A stretch of DNA of 64,000 bases from Streptomyces himalayensis subsp. himalayensis (GTDB taxonomy: Bacteria > Actinomycetota > Actinomycetes > Streptomycetales > Streptomycetaceae). The stretch is from positions 1-64,000 of the forward strand of contig NZ_JACEHE010000021.1 of NCBI RefSeq assembly GCF_013778455.1, read 5' to 3'. Under the pieces are notes generated by a model. The model saw only the letters and a program-made list of their open reading frames with translations, ran no database searches and was not told the origin of the DNA. Positions 1 through 7,257 of this stretch are shown here, in pieces; within the stretch, counting starts at the first letter, position 1, and every line of letters starts with the position of its first letter. Both the position numbers and the translations under genes were made by a program.

Positions 1-91
1 CCCCCGTCCCCCGGCCCGACGATCCCGTCACGGCACTCAACGACCACCACCAGCAAAGGTCACCCATTCGACCAAAGAAACTCTGTTCGCC

Positions 92-349
92 TTGTTCGCC
101 TCTAGAACGCCCCAGGACACACACCACGCAAGCGAGCCGCCAGCACATGCACGACCAGACCCAGCCCGCCCGGCCCGCCCAGCACTCACTCTCACTCACC
201 AAGACTCACTACTGCTCAGCACACCGGCAGCAGTTCCCAACCCCTTCGGTGGCGTCAAGATCACTGACATCAACACCAAGATCGCGATCGTGAAGGAGTC
301 CTCGAGCGGCTCGACGATCACGCTCAAGGTCTCGGAGGCCATGAAGTAG
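92..349 (+). CDS. possible small protein or gene remnant, unrecognised
   Basis: This is an 85-codon open frame whose first half is low-complexity Pro/Ala/His sequence and unlikely to be a folded protein. Only the last 35 or so residues, from about NPFGGVKITDIN to SEAMK, look like ordinary protein with alternating strands. No start with a clear ribosome binding site is visible and I do not recognise the family. It may be the 3' end of a decayed gene or a chance frame. A strong hairpin lies 20 bases past its stop, which weakly supports real transcription. Confidence 0.2.
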   Translation: MFASRTPQDTHHASEPPAHARPDPARPARPALTLTHQDSLLLSTPAAVPNPFGGVKITDINTKIAIVKESSSGSTITLKVSEAMK

Positions 350-371
350 CACGCGTTTTGGCAGGTCAGAG

Positions 372-414
372 CATGATCGGCCGTTGCCCCTCTGGCGGGT
401 GGCGGCCGATCGTG
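372..414. terminator. hairpin terminator
   Basis: An inverted repeat with arms GATCGGCCG and CGGCCGATC (375-383 and 403-411) extends to about 12 pairs with one mismatch around a 19-base loop. It lies between the small frame ending at 349 and the gene starting at 464. Streptomyces terminators often lack a long U tract; only TTT follows here. Confidence 0.5.
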
Positions 415-463
415 TTTAGGTGCCTCCTGTGAGTCCGTTATTGACACGACTTCTTACGGGGGT

Positions 464-799
464 ATGGGCGGTATGGCCGCAGGAGGCTTTTGCAAGCTGC
501 CGGACGGAAGCGTGGTCGTCGCACTGACGCTGCCGAACCCCGCCGCGTGCGCGGACGGTCGATACGTCCGGGTGGTCGTGCAGGCGGGCAACCGTGCCCG
601 CGCCCTGACGCGGCTGCGCAACCTCGGCCTGCGCGCGGTCTACCTCCGCGGGAACCTCGCTCCGCCTACGCCGGATGAGATAACGGCGGTCCTGCACCAC
701 CCCGAGAACCTGGTGTGGCGCACGGCTCCGGACGACGTCAGGGAGCTCTACCACCCGATAAAGGCGCTCTTCCGCGGCCCGGTGGCCCAGAGGTCGTGA
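464..799 (+). CDS. conserved Streptomyces hypothetical protein
   Basis: This is a 111-residue soluble protein with no membrane segment or signal peptide and no motif I can assign. It has a clear high-GC third-position bias and a sensible composition, so it is very probably coded. The pattern (a hydrophobic strand VVVALTLPNP, a basic region RARALTRLRNLG, an acidic C-terminal half with TPDEITAVLHHPENLVW) resembles a family of about 110 residues I recall as conserved and uncharacterised in streptomycetes. ATG at 464 and ATG at 473 are both possible; a G-rich stretch just upstream could serve either. It ends 38 bases before the convergent nicotinamidase gene. Confidence 0.6.
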   Translation: MGGMAAGGFCKLPDGSVVVALTLPNPAACADGRYVRVVVQAGNRARALTRLRNLGLRAVYLRGNLAPPTPDEITAVLHHPENLVWRTAPDDVRELYHPIKALFRGPVAQRS

Positions 800-836
800 G
801 CGAGGCGCGGGCGGACTCGAGCGAGGTGCCGGCCGG

Positions 837-1421
837 CTACACGACGGGCTTGCCCGTCAGCTCCACTCCCGCCTCGCGCATCTCCTCGAGCGCGTGCTCG
901 GTCGTCTCCTCCGAGACCCCGGCGGTGAGGTCCAGCAGGACCTGGGTGCGGAACCCCTCGCGGGCCGCGTCCAGCGCGGTCGCGCGCACACAGTGGTCCG
1001 TGGCTATGCCCACCACGTCCACCTCGGTGATCTGGCGGGCCCTCAGCCACTCGGCCAGCGGCGTCCCGTTCTCGTCGACGCCCTCGAAGCCGCTGTACGC
1101 TGCCGCGTACGCGCCCTTGTCGAAGACCGCGTCGATCGCTCCGGAGGCGACAGCCGGGGCGAAGTTGGGGTGGAAGCCGACGCCCTCCGTGCCCGCCACG
1201 CAGTGCGCGGGCCACGAGTGGCGGAAGTCCGGCCGGTCCGAGAAGTGGTCACCGGGGGCGATGTGGTGGTCGCGGGTGGCGACGACATGGCGATAGCCGG
1301 CGGGGGCCTGGCCGATCAGCTCGGTGATGGCGGCAGCGACATCGGCACCCCCTGCGACCGCGAGGCTGCCGCCCTCGCAGAAGTCGTTCTGCACGTCTAC
1401 GACGATCAAGGCGCGGCGCAT
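837..1421 (-). CDS. pncA: nicotinamidase
   Basis: This 194-residue cysteine hydrolase of the isochorismatase-like fold deamidates nicotinamide to nicotinate, the first step of NAD salvage. The start MRRALIVVDVQNDFCEGG carries the catalytic Asp in VVDVQNDF. The metal-binding region is DHHIAPGDHFSD, and the nucleophile Cys lies in GIATDHCVRAT with the usual preceding cis-peptide region. I placed the start at the ATG at 1421, because upstream sequence in the frame is low-complexity and unlike the family. The next gene on the same strand, pncB, uses the product nicotinate, so the pair forms a salvage route, though about 320 bases separate them. Confidence 0.93.
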   Translation of the reverse strand: MRRALIVVDVQNDFCEGGSLAVAGGADVAAAITELIGQAPAGYRHVVATRDHHIAPGDHFSDRPDFRHSWPAHCVAGTEGVGFHPNFAPAVASGAIDAVFDKGAYAAAYSGFEGVDENGTPLAEWLRARQITEVDVVGIATDHCVRATALDAAREGFRTQVLLDLTAGVSEETTEHALEEMREAGVELTGKPVV

Positions 1422-1695
1422 GGTGGCTGTCCTTCGGCTGGCTGTGACGTCCCGAGGAGGGCTCCCCGGGCCCCCGCTGCGGGGGTCTCGGATGGGCTGC
1501 GGCTCGGCCTGTGGAACCGAGCCTAGAGACTTCAAATGCGTTGCGGGAGGGGGTCCTTGCCCGCCTGTGGATTCGAATGTGCGCTGTCGTTGCATTCCCG
1601 CTCACCCGGCGTTCATGCGCGGGCGATCCCACGCGCGCCGTTTCGCACCGGCAGCACCAGAGGGATCACAGACGCTGTCCGGTCCGGGTGGTGCT

Positions 1696-1763
1696 GGCGG
1701 TGTCAGACGTAGTCGGCCGGGATCACGGTGTCGGCGGTGTCAGACGTACTCGGTCGGGATCAC
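1696..1763. repeat. direct duplication of the pncB 3' end
   Basis: Two 31-bp copies, 1696-1726 and 1733-1763, differ at two positions and repeat with a 37-bp period. The right copy contains the last codons and stop of pncB. The left copy is an extra 3' end lying beyond the stop, still encoding a similar tail (IPADYV then stop). The rest of the 1422-1739 interval shows no convincing gene. Confidence 0.85.
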
Positions 1764-3068
1764 CGGCTCGCCCCGGGACAGCTGGGTCGCCGACAGGGGC
1801 AGCCGGTCGCGGGCCTCGACGTGCCTGTCGCGGACCACGTCGAGCGGCTCGCGGGCGACAACCGCGCCGCCCTTGACCAGCTCGACCAGCAGCTGCCGGT
1901 CCTGGAGTCCGGCCGGGACCGGGCCGGTACCGATCACCTCCGCCTCGGCCACTCCCTCCTCGTCGAGCCGCCGCGCGGCCCACTTGCGGCCGCCGATCGA
2001 CGTCTTGCCGCCCGTCGCCTTCTTCGCGACGGGGATGAGCGGAGCCGCCGGGTCGGTGCTCTCGGCGCGCGCCACCAGCTTGTAGACCATCGAGCACGTG
2101 GGGTGCCCGGAGCCGGTCACCAGCTGGGTGCCCACGCCGTACGCGTCCACAGGGGCGGCCCGCAGCGAGGCGATCGCGTACTCGTCCAGGTCCGACGTCA
2201 CGACGATCCTCGTCCTCTTGGCGCCCAGCTCGTCCAGCTGCTGGCGCACCCGGTGCGCGACCAGCAGCAGATCCCCGGAGTCGATGCGCACGGCGCCGAG
2301 CTCGGGGCCCGCGACCTCGACGGCGGTGCGCACGGCCTCGGCCACGTCGTACGTGTCGACCAGCAGCGTCGTACCGGTGCCGAGGCAGGCCACCTGGGCC
2401 TCGAACGCGTCGCGCTCGGTGTCGTGCAGCAGCGTGAAGGCGTGTGCGGACGTGCCGACCGTCGGGATGCCGTAGCGGAAGCCCGCGGCCAGGTCGGAGG
2501 TGCTCGTGAAGCCGCCGACGTAGGCGGCCCGCGAGGCGGCGACGGCCGCCAGCTCGTGGGTGCGGCGGGCGCCCATCTCGATCAGCGGGCGGTCGCCGGC
2601 CGCCGACGACATGCGCGACGCGGCGGCAGCGATCGCCGAGTCGTGGTTGAGGATCGACAGGATCACGGTCTCCAGCAGCACGCACTCCGCGAAGGAGCCC
2701 TCGACCCGCAGGATGGGGGAGCCGGGGAAGTAGACCTCGCCCTCGGGATAGCCCCAGATGTCGCCGGTGAAGCGGTACTCGGAGAGCCACGCGAGCGTGG
2801 GCTCGTCCACGACGCCGCGCTCGTGCAGGAAGCCGAGGACGCCCTCGTCGAACCGGAAGTTCTCCACGGCGTCAAGGACCCTGCCCGTGCCCGCCACGAC
2901 GCCGTAGCGGCGGCCCTCGGGCAGTCTGCGCGTGAAGACCTCGAAGACCGACCGCCGGCCGGCCGTGCCCGCGCGCAGGGCGGCCTGGAGCATCGTCAGC
3001 TCGTAGTGGTCCGTGAAGAGCGCCGTGGACGGGACGTCCACCGGCAGGCGCAGGTCCGGGGCGTTCAC
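1740..3068 (-). CDS. pncB: nicotinate phosphoribosyltransferase
   Basis: This 442-residue enzyme makes nicotinate mononucleotide from nicotinate and PRPP, the committed step of the Preiss-Handler NAD salvage pathway. Recognisable family blocks are TDHYELTMLQAALRAG near the N-terminus, GSFAECVLLETVILSILNHD, MGARRTHELAAVAASRAAYVGG, DTYDVAEAV, RIDSGDL and GVGTQLVTG. The GTG at 3068 is chosen over the upstream ATG because GGAG lies 8 bases before it and the residues upstream do not look like the family. The convergent neighbour arrangement and the pncA gene downstream fit salvage. Its 3' end is partly duplicated (see the repeat at 1696-1763). Confidence 0.93.
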   Translation of the reverse strand: MNAPDLRLPVDVPSTALFTDHYELTMLQAALRAGTAGRRSVFEVFTRRLPEGRRYGVVAGTGRVLDAVENFRFDEGVLGFLHERGVVDEPTLAWLSEYRFTGDIWGYPEGEVYFPGSPILRVEGSFAECVLLETVILSILNHDSAIAAAASRMSSAAGDRPLIEMGARRTHELAAVAASRAAYVGGFTSTSDLAAGFRYGIPTVGTSAHAFTLLHDTERDAFEAQVACLGTGTTLLVDTYDVAEAVRTAVEVAGPELGAVRIDSGDLLLVAHRVRQQLDELGAKRTRIVVTSDLDEYAIASLRAAPVDAYGVGTQLVTGSGHPTCSMVYKLVARAESTDPAAPLIPVAKKATGGKTSIGGRKWAARRLDEEGVAEAEVIGTGPVPAGLQDRQLLVELVKGGAVVAREPLDVVRDRHVEARDRLPLSATQLSRGEPVIPTEYV

Positions 3069-3253
3069 TGTGGATCTCCTCGAGATGACTCGTGGGCACC
3101 CCGGTCGCGTCCGGGGCCCGGGGCTTCTCGCCCCGGAGTTGCGGCATACGAGCGATGCTACCCCCAAATCTCGTCACTCTGACGATTTCCATGGGCTGAT
3201 TTGCGCCGGACACCGCCGGGGCGTTTGTGCGGTCGCCCACCCCAAGTGGCAGC

Positions 3254-3571
3254 ATGGGCCGTGTGACGGCCCCAGCACCCCTAGAAGTCGAACGCCCAGA
3301 GTCCGCGGAGGAGTCCTTCGCCGTACCCGAGCCCGACGTTCCCTGGGTCACGATCGTCCACAACGACCCGGTCAATCTGATGAGCTACGTGACGTACGTC
3401 TTCCAGGCCTACTTCGGGTACTCCAAGGACAAGGCCACCAAACTGATGCTCGACGTCCACCACAAGGGCAGGGCGGTGGTGTCCAGCGGGACGCGCGAAG
3501 AGATGGAACGCGACGTACAGGCCATGCACGGCTACGGTCTGTGGGCCACCCTCCAGCAGGACCGGAAATAG
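3254..3571 (+). CDS. clpS: ATP-dependent Clp protease adaptor ClpS
   Basis: This 105-residue adaptor delivers N-degron substrates to ClpAP/ClpCP-type proteases in the cytoplasm. The diagnostic block VPWVTIVHNDPVNLMSYV contains the HNDP/N motif that holds the destabilising N-terminal residue. Further family features are KLMLDVHHKGRAVV and the C-terminal MHGYGLWATLQQD. The N-terminal 30 residues are acidic and probably flexible. ATG at 3254 and GTG at 3263 are both possible starts; I use the former. It lies divergent from pncB and runs into the DUF2017 gene, a linkage common in actinobacteria. The stop codon falls in the first unit of a 26-bp tandem repeat. Confidence 0.95.
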   Translation: MGRVTAPAPLEVERPESAEESFAVPEPDVPWVTIVHNDPVNLMSYVTYVFQAYFGYSKDKATKLMLDVHHKGRAVVSSGTREEMERDVQAMHGYGLWATLQQDRK

Positions 3572-3634
3572 CAGCTCACCGTCAGGACCGGAAGCGGCGA
3601 CTCTCCCTCAGGACCGGAAGCAGCGACTCTCCCT
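3557..3634. repeat. three tandem 26-bp units spanning the clpS stop
   Basis: Units are 3557-3582, 3583-3608 and 3609-3634. Units two and three differ at one base, and the first unit, which carries the last clpS codons and stop, is more diverged. The array fills the whole gap up to one base before the next ATG, so no ordinary ribosome binding site is visible for the downstream gene. Confidence 0.9.
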
Positions 3635-3635
3635 T

Positions 3636-4241
3636 ATGCCAGGACACTTCGAACCGATCTCCGGGGGCGGCGCGGCCGTCGCGCTCGACGAGGTCGAGAT
3701 CTCCATCATCCGGTCGCTGGCGGTCCAGCTTCTGGAGCTGGTCGGACCGGGGCCGGGCGGGGACGCGTCCGACGACCCCCTTGCCGAACTCTTCGCGGAG
3801 GGACCGAGCGAGCCGCCCTCCGACCCCGTGCTGCAGCGGCTCTTCCCGGACGCGTACAGCGGGCCCGGCGGCGAGGAGGCCGCGCCCGGCGACGCCGACG
3901 AGCTGCGCGCGCACTCTGCCGAGTTCCGCCGCTTCACCGAGAACGACCTCCGGGCGAAGAAGCGTGAGGACGCGCTCGCGGTGATCCGTTCCCTGGACAT
4001 GCTGACCGTCGCGGGGCATGGCGGCGCCGTGCTCGAGCTGACGCCAGACGAGTCCCGGCAGTGGCTCGGCGCGCTCAACGACCTGCGCCTGGCCATCGGC
4101 TCCCGCCTCGACATCGCGGACGAGGAGGACACCGATGTGCTCTACCGGCTGCCGGACGAGGATCCGCGCAAGCCGATGGTGATGGCATATCTGTGGCTCG
4201 GCGGACTGCAGGAGACGCTGGTCGACACCCTGATGCCCTGA
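3636..4241 (+). CDS. DUF2017 domain-containing protein
   Basis: This is a 201-residue soluble protein matching the actinobacterial DUF2017 family by its opening EVEISIIRSLAVQLLELVG, the central acid-rich linker, the block FRRFTENDLRAKKREDAL and the C-terminal MVMAYLWLGGLQETLVDTLMP. The biochemical role is unknown. It is habitually found just after clpS, so a link to regulated proteolysis is an inference from linkage only. It starts one base after a repeat array and has no clear Shine-Dalgarno sequence, which suggests either translation coupled to clpS or a weak start. Confidence 0.85.
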   Translation: MPGHFEPISGGGAAVALDEVEISIIRSLAVQLLELVGPGPGGDASDDPLAELFAEGPSEPPSDPVLQRLFPDAYSGPGGEEAAPGDADELRAHSAEFRRFTENDLRAKKREDALAVIRSLDMLTVAGHGGAVLELTPDESRQWLGALNDLRLAIGSRLDIADEEDTDVLYRLPDEDPRKPMVMAYLWLGGLQETLVDTLMP

Positions 4242-4250
4242 CGTACCGCC

Positions 4251-4302
4251 GGATCTGCCTCCCGTCTCCCGATATCGGATCTGCCTTCCGTGTCCCTATA
4301 TG
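4251..4302. repeat. two tandem 26-bp units after the DUF2017 gene
   Basis: Units 4251-4276 and 4277-4302 both begin CGGATCTGCC and end with TAT, with a few internal differences. They begin ten bases past the DUF2017 stop. The period equals that of the array after clpS, though the sequences are unrelated. Confidence 0.8.
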
Positions 4303-4635
4303 GGGGACTTGCCAAGTCGGGGGGACCTGGAGGGCGTTCGCTCAGCGGACACTCAAATCCGGATAACGATCCTGTCACCAAAGCGGTGGCTTATGGCGGG
4401 CCGAGGGCCCTTTTGTCCGCTTCTTCCTATGGCATGTGCCATATCTGCCTCAACCGATCACCCCTGCGGCCGTGATAGATCTTCACGACCACCCGACGGG
4501 GCCACCCATGCCCCGGCCGGGGGCGCCCACGCCGGCAGACCGCCGGTCGGCACAGCTCCATCACATCCAGGGGGATCGAGATCCGATCCGAAGCCGGGAC
4601 GGCTCGGATCGGCATGGAGAAAGGCGCACACCAGC
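4303..4635. other. intergenic region before the permease
   Basis: This stretch of about 330 bases holds no gene I can support. It is less GC-rich than its surroundings in places and must contain the permease promoter, since GGAGAAAGG sits about 10 bases before the ATG at 4636. The long leader could be regulatory, but I could not match it to a known riboswitch class. Confidence 0.4.
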
Positions 4636-6087
4636 ATGACCTCAGCGCAGGTCGATAAGCATCGCGACGGCAATGAGGCCGTGGGCGGCGACGCCCCCGA
4701 AGAGGGGTACGAGCGCGGGCTCGGCAGCCGCCAGGTCCAGATGATCGCCATCGGCGGCGCCATCGGCGTCGGACTCTTCCTCGGCGCGGGTGCCAACATC
4801 GCCAAGGCGGGCCCCAGCCTCATCCTGATGTACGCCCTCGCGGGCGTGATCATCTTCTTCATCATGCGGGCGCTCGGCGAGCTCCTGCTGTACCGCCCGG
4901 TCTCGGGCTCCTTCGCGGAGTACTCCCGCGAGTTCCTCGGCCCGTTCTTCGGCTACTTCACCGGCTGGACGTACTGGCTGATGTGGGTCGTCACCGGCAT
5001 GGCGGAGCTCACCGCCGCCGCGATCTACGTCAACTACTGGTTCCCGTCGATCCCGCGGTGGGTCACGGCCCTGGTCTTCCTGGTGGTCCTCTTCGCGGCC
5101 AACCTGATCTCGGTGAAGCTCTTCGGCGAGATCGAGTTCTGGTTCTCGATGGTCAAGGTCACCGCGCTCATCGGCATGATCGTGATCGGCCTCGGCGTCC
5201 TCACCTTCGGCTTCAGCGCCGCCGGCGACACCGCCGCCGTCTCCAACCTCTGGGCCTTCGACGGCTTCTTCCCCAAGGGCATCGGCTCCTCGCTGATGAC
5301 CCTGCAAGGCGTCATGTTCGCCTACCTCGCCGTCGAGCTCGTCGGTGTCACGGCCGGTGAGTCCGAGAACCCCGAGAAGACGCTCCCCAAGGCGATCAAC
5401 AGCCTGCCCTGGCGTATCGCGCTGTTCTACGTCGGTGCCCTCACCGTCATCCTCTGCGTCGTGAAGTGGACCGAGTTCGGCCCCGGCGTCAGCCCGTTCG
5501 TCGCGGCCTTCGCCAAGATCGGCATCCCGGCCGGCGCCGCCATCGTGAACTTCGTGGTGCTCACCGCGGCCCTGTCGTCCTGCAACTCCGGCATGTACTC
5601 CACCGGCCGCATGCTGCGCACCCTGGCCGACAACGGCGAGGCGCCCAAGGCGTTCAACAAGCTGTCCGCCACCAAGACGCCCGCGTTCGGCATCACGGTC
5701 TCCGTGCTCTTCATGGGCATCGGCGTGATCCTGAACTACATCGTCCCGGAGAAGGCGTTCGGCTACGTCACCTCGGTGGCCACCGCGGCCGGCATCTGGA
5801 CCTGGCTGATGATCCTCGTCAGCCACATCCTGTACCGCCGCGCGGTCGACGCCGGGCGCCTGCCCGCGTCCTCCTTCCCCGCCCCTGGTGGTGCGGTGTG
5901 CAGCTGGATCGCTGTCCTGTTCCTGCTGTTCGTCACCGGCCTCATCGCGTACGACGCCGACTCCCGGATCTGCCTGTACGTCATGGCCGGCTGGGCCGCC
6001 GCGCTGGCCATCGGCTGGTACGTGCTGAAGGCCCGGAACCCGCAGGTCGCGGAGCGCCACGAGCGCTCGCTCGAGAAGGTCGGCTGA
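4636..6087 (+). CDS. amino acid permease (APC family)
   Basis: This 483-residue cytoplasmic membrane transporter has twelve predicted membrane segments. It belongs to the amino acid-polyamine-organocation superfamily, amino acid transporter group: the first segment reads QMIAIGGAIGVGLFLGAG, followed by ALGELLLYRPVSGSFAEYS and EFLGPFFGYFTGWTYWL. Later landmarks are SVKLFGEIEFWFSMVKV and GVTAGESENPEKTLPKAIN. The sequence most resembles permeases annotated for asparagine, D-serine/D-alanine/glycine or aromatic amino acids; substrate cannot be settled from sequence. The ATG at 4636 is preferred because it has a good ribosome binding site and the family begins near here. It is probably a single-gene transcript. 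Confidence 0.9.
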   Translation: MTSAQVDKHRDGNEAVGGDAPEEGYERGLGSRQVQMIAIGGAIGVGLFLGAGANIAKAGPSLILMYALAGVIIFFIMRALGELLLYRPVSGSFAEYSREFLGPFFGYFTGWTYWLMWVVTGMAELTAAAIYVNYWFPSIPRWVTALVFLVVLFAANLISVKLFGEIEFWFSMVKVTALIGMIVIGLGVLTFGFSAAGDTAAVSNLWAFDGFFPKGIGSSLMTLQGVMFAYLAVELVGVTAGESENPEKTLPKAINSLPWRIALFYVGALTVILCVVKWTEFGPGVSPFVAAFAKIGIPAGAAIVNFVVLTAALSSCNSGMYSTGRMLRTLADNGEAPKAFNKLSATKTPAFGITVSVLFMGIGVILNYIVPEKAFGYVTSVATAAGIWTWLMILVSHILYRRAVDAGRLPASSFPAPGGAVCSWIAVLFLLFVTGLIAYDADSRICLYVMAGWAAALAIGWYVLKARNPQVAERHERSLEKVG

Positions 6088-6208
6088 GCTCCGGCCCGAC
6101 GCACAGCGTCCAGGACGCGAGCCGTGTGCAGCATGCGGCATCGTCCAGCATGCGGGCCGCCCGTACCACCCTTCGGTACGGGCGGCCCGCCCGCATATCC
6201 TGAGCGGC

Positions 6209-6634
6209 ATGCTCACCATCACCCAGGCCCTTCACGACCAGATCGTCGCGCACGCGCGCCAGGACCACCCCGACGAGGCGTGCGGCGTCGTCGCGGGCCC
6301 CGTGGGCTCCGGCCGCCCCGAGCGGTTCATCCCGATGCTGAACGCCGCCCGCTCGCCGACGTTCTACGAGTTCGACTCCGGCGATCTGCTCAAGCTCTAC
6401 CGCGAGATGGACGACCGCGACGAGGAGCCGGTGGTCATCTACCACTCGCACACGGCCACCGAGGCCTATCCATCGCGCACCGACATCTCGTACGCCAACG
6501 AGCCGGGCGCCCACTACGTGCTGGTGTCCACGGCGGACACCGACGACGCCGGGCCCTTCCAGTTCCGCTCCTTCCGCATCCTCGACGGCGAGATCACGGA
6601 GGAGGAAGTGAAGATCGTCGAGGCCTACGGCTGA
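6209..6634 (+). CDS. mec: CysO-cysteine peptidase, JAMM family
   Basis: This 141-residue zinc metalloprotease carries a complete JAMM/MPN+ motif: a Glu in DEACGVVAG and the block HSHTATEAYPSRTD, which supplies two His, Ser and Asp. In Mycobacterium tuberculosis, Mec hydrolyses the CysO-cysteine adduct to release free cysteine. The neighbouring cysO and cysM genes make the same role likely here. The gene is separated from cysO by a short leader-peptide frame, so it is not in the tight cysO-cysM unit. It may also trim the Met-Ala tail that follows Gly-Gly in CysO, an inference explained in the findings. Confidence 0.9.
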   Translation: MLTITQALHDQIVAHARQDHPDEACGVVAGPVGSGRPERFIPMLNAARSPTFYEFDSGDLLKLYREMDDRDEEPVVIYHSHTATEAYPSRTDISYANEPGAHYVLVSTADTDDAGPFQFRSFRILDGEITEEEVKIVEAYG

Positions 6635-6751
6635 GCGGCTGCGGACCGGAAACCGACGAAAGGGCGCGGCCCTTGGCGGAGCCCGTCCGGCTGGCGAACC
6701 GGAATCGTCCAGTACGTGAGATCCCATTCCGGAGACCGGACCGGGAATCGA

Positions 6752-6757
6752 TACGAT
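6752..6757 (+). promoter_or_regulatory. -10 box of a probable leaderless promoter
   Basis: TACGAT lies six bases before the ATG at 6764, the spacing expected when transcription starts on the A of the start codon. No Shine-Dalgarno sequence precedes that ATG. A -35 box is not convincing. Confidence 0.45.
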
Positions 6758-6763
6758 GACCCC

Positions 6764-6865
6764 ATGGTTATCGACGACGTGAGCGACAAGACGCCGGGCA
6801 TGCTGCTCGTGGCGCGGCTGCACGTCGACCTGTGCAGGCTGGCCAGCGCCATCTGTCCGCGCTGA
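6764..6865 (+). CDS. putative leader peptide, cysteine-containing
   Basis: This 33-codon frame encodes a peptide ending LHVDLCRLASAICPR. Short peptides with an R-L-H-V-D-L-x-R-L core and late cysteines occur upstream of sulfur-assimilation genes in actinomycetes and are annotated as putative leader peptides. Two Cys codons (residues about 25 and 31) near the end suggest translation-dependent attenuation in response to cysteinyl-tRNA supply, acting on cysO-cysM downstream. The stop is 108 bases before the cysO start, enough room for alternative RNA structures. The -10 box six bases upstream suggests a leaderless transcript. It is too short for automatic gene finders, but the motif match makes it credible. 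Confidence 0.65.
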   Translation: MVIDDVSDKTPGMLLVARLHVDLCRLASAICPR

Positions 6866-6973
6866 GCCGTCCCGCCGTACGGCCGTGAGCCGCGGCGCCC
6901 TCGCGTATCACCGCACGTCAGCAGCGCAGCCGCGCGCCCACCGACCAGAATTCTTCCGACAGGAGCCCACTCC

Positions 6974-7252
6974 ATGGCCATCGAGGTCCGCATCCCGACC
7001 ATCCTCCGCCAGTACACCGACGGTGCGAAGGCCGTCGAGGGCAGCGGGGACACCCTCGCCGCGCTCTTCGCCGACCTCGAGACCCGGCACGCCGGAATCC
7101 AGGCCCGGATCGTGGACGGCGGCGAGCTGCGCCGCTTCGTCAACGTCTACCTGAACGACGAGGACGTCCGCTTCCTCGACGGCATCAACACCAAGGTGGC
7201 CGACGGCGACAGCGTGACGATCCTGCCGGCCGTGGCCGGCGGTATGGCCTGA
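6974..7252 (+). CDS. cysO: CysO-type sulfur carrier protein (ThiS/MoaD fold)
   Basis: This 92-residue ubiquitin-like sulfur carrier is activated at its C-terminal glycine to a thiocarboxylate. It then donates sulfur to O-phosphoserine bound to CysM. The fold is shown by the N-terminal strand IEVRIPTILRQYTDG, the block RRFVNVYLNDEDVRF and the end DGDSVTILPAVAGG. Two residues, Met-Ala, follow the Gly-Gly, so the encoded form cannot be activated until they are removed. GGAG lies 8-10 bases before the ATG. The gene ends five bases before cysM, implying co-translation. It belongs to the cysteine biosynthesis route used under oxidative stress in mycobacteria. Confidence 0.92.
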   Translation: MAIEVRIPTILRQYTDGAKAVEGSGDTLAALFADLETRHAGIQARIVDGGELRRFVNVYLNDEDVRFLDGINTKVADGDSVTILPAVAGGMA

Positions 7253-7257
7253 TCGGC

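Noticed and set aside
1728..3182. Long plus-strand open frame opposite pncB
   Set aside because: Shadow frame of an assured gene with no recognisable protein pattern.
4303..4635. Riboswitch in the permease leader
   Set aside because: I could not identify the conserved core of any class I know, so I list it only as intergenic sequence.
4642..6222. Long minus-strand open frame opposite the amino acid permease
   Set aside because: The product is an Asp/Glu/Arg/His-rich string with no family likeness, and the permease on the other strand is certain.
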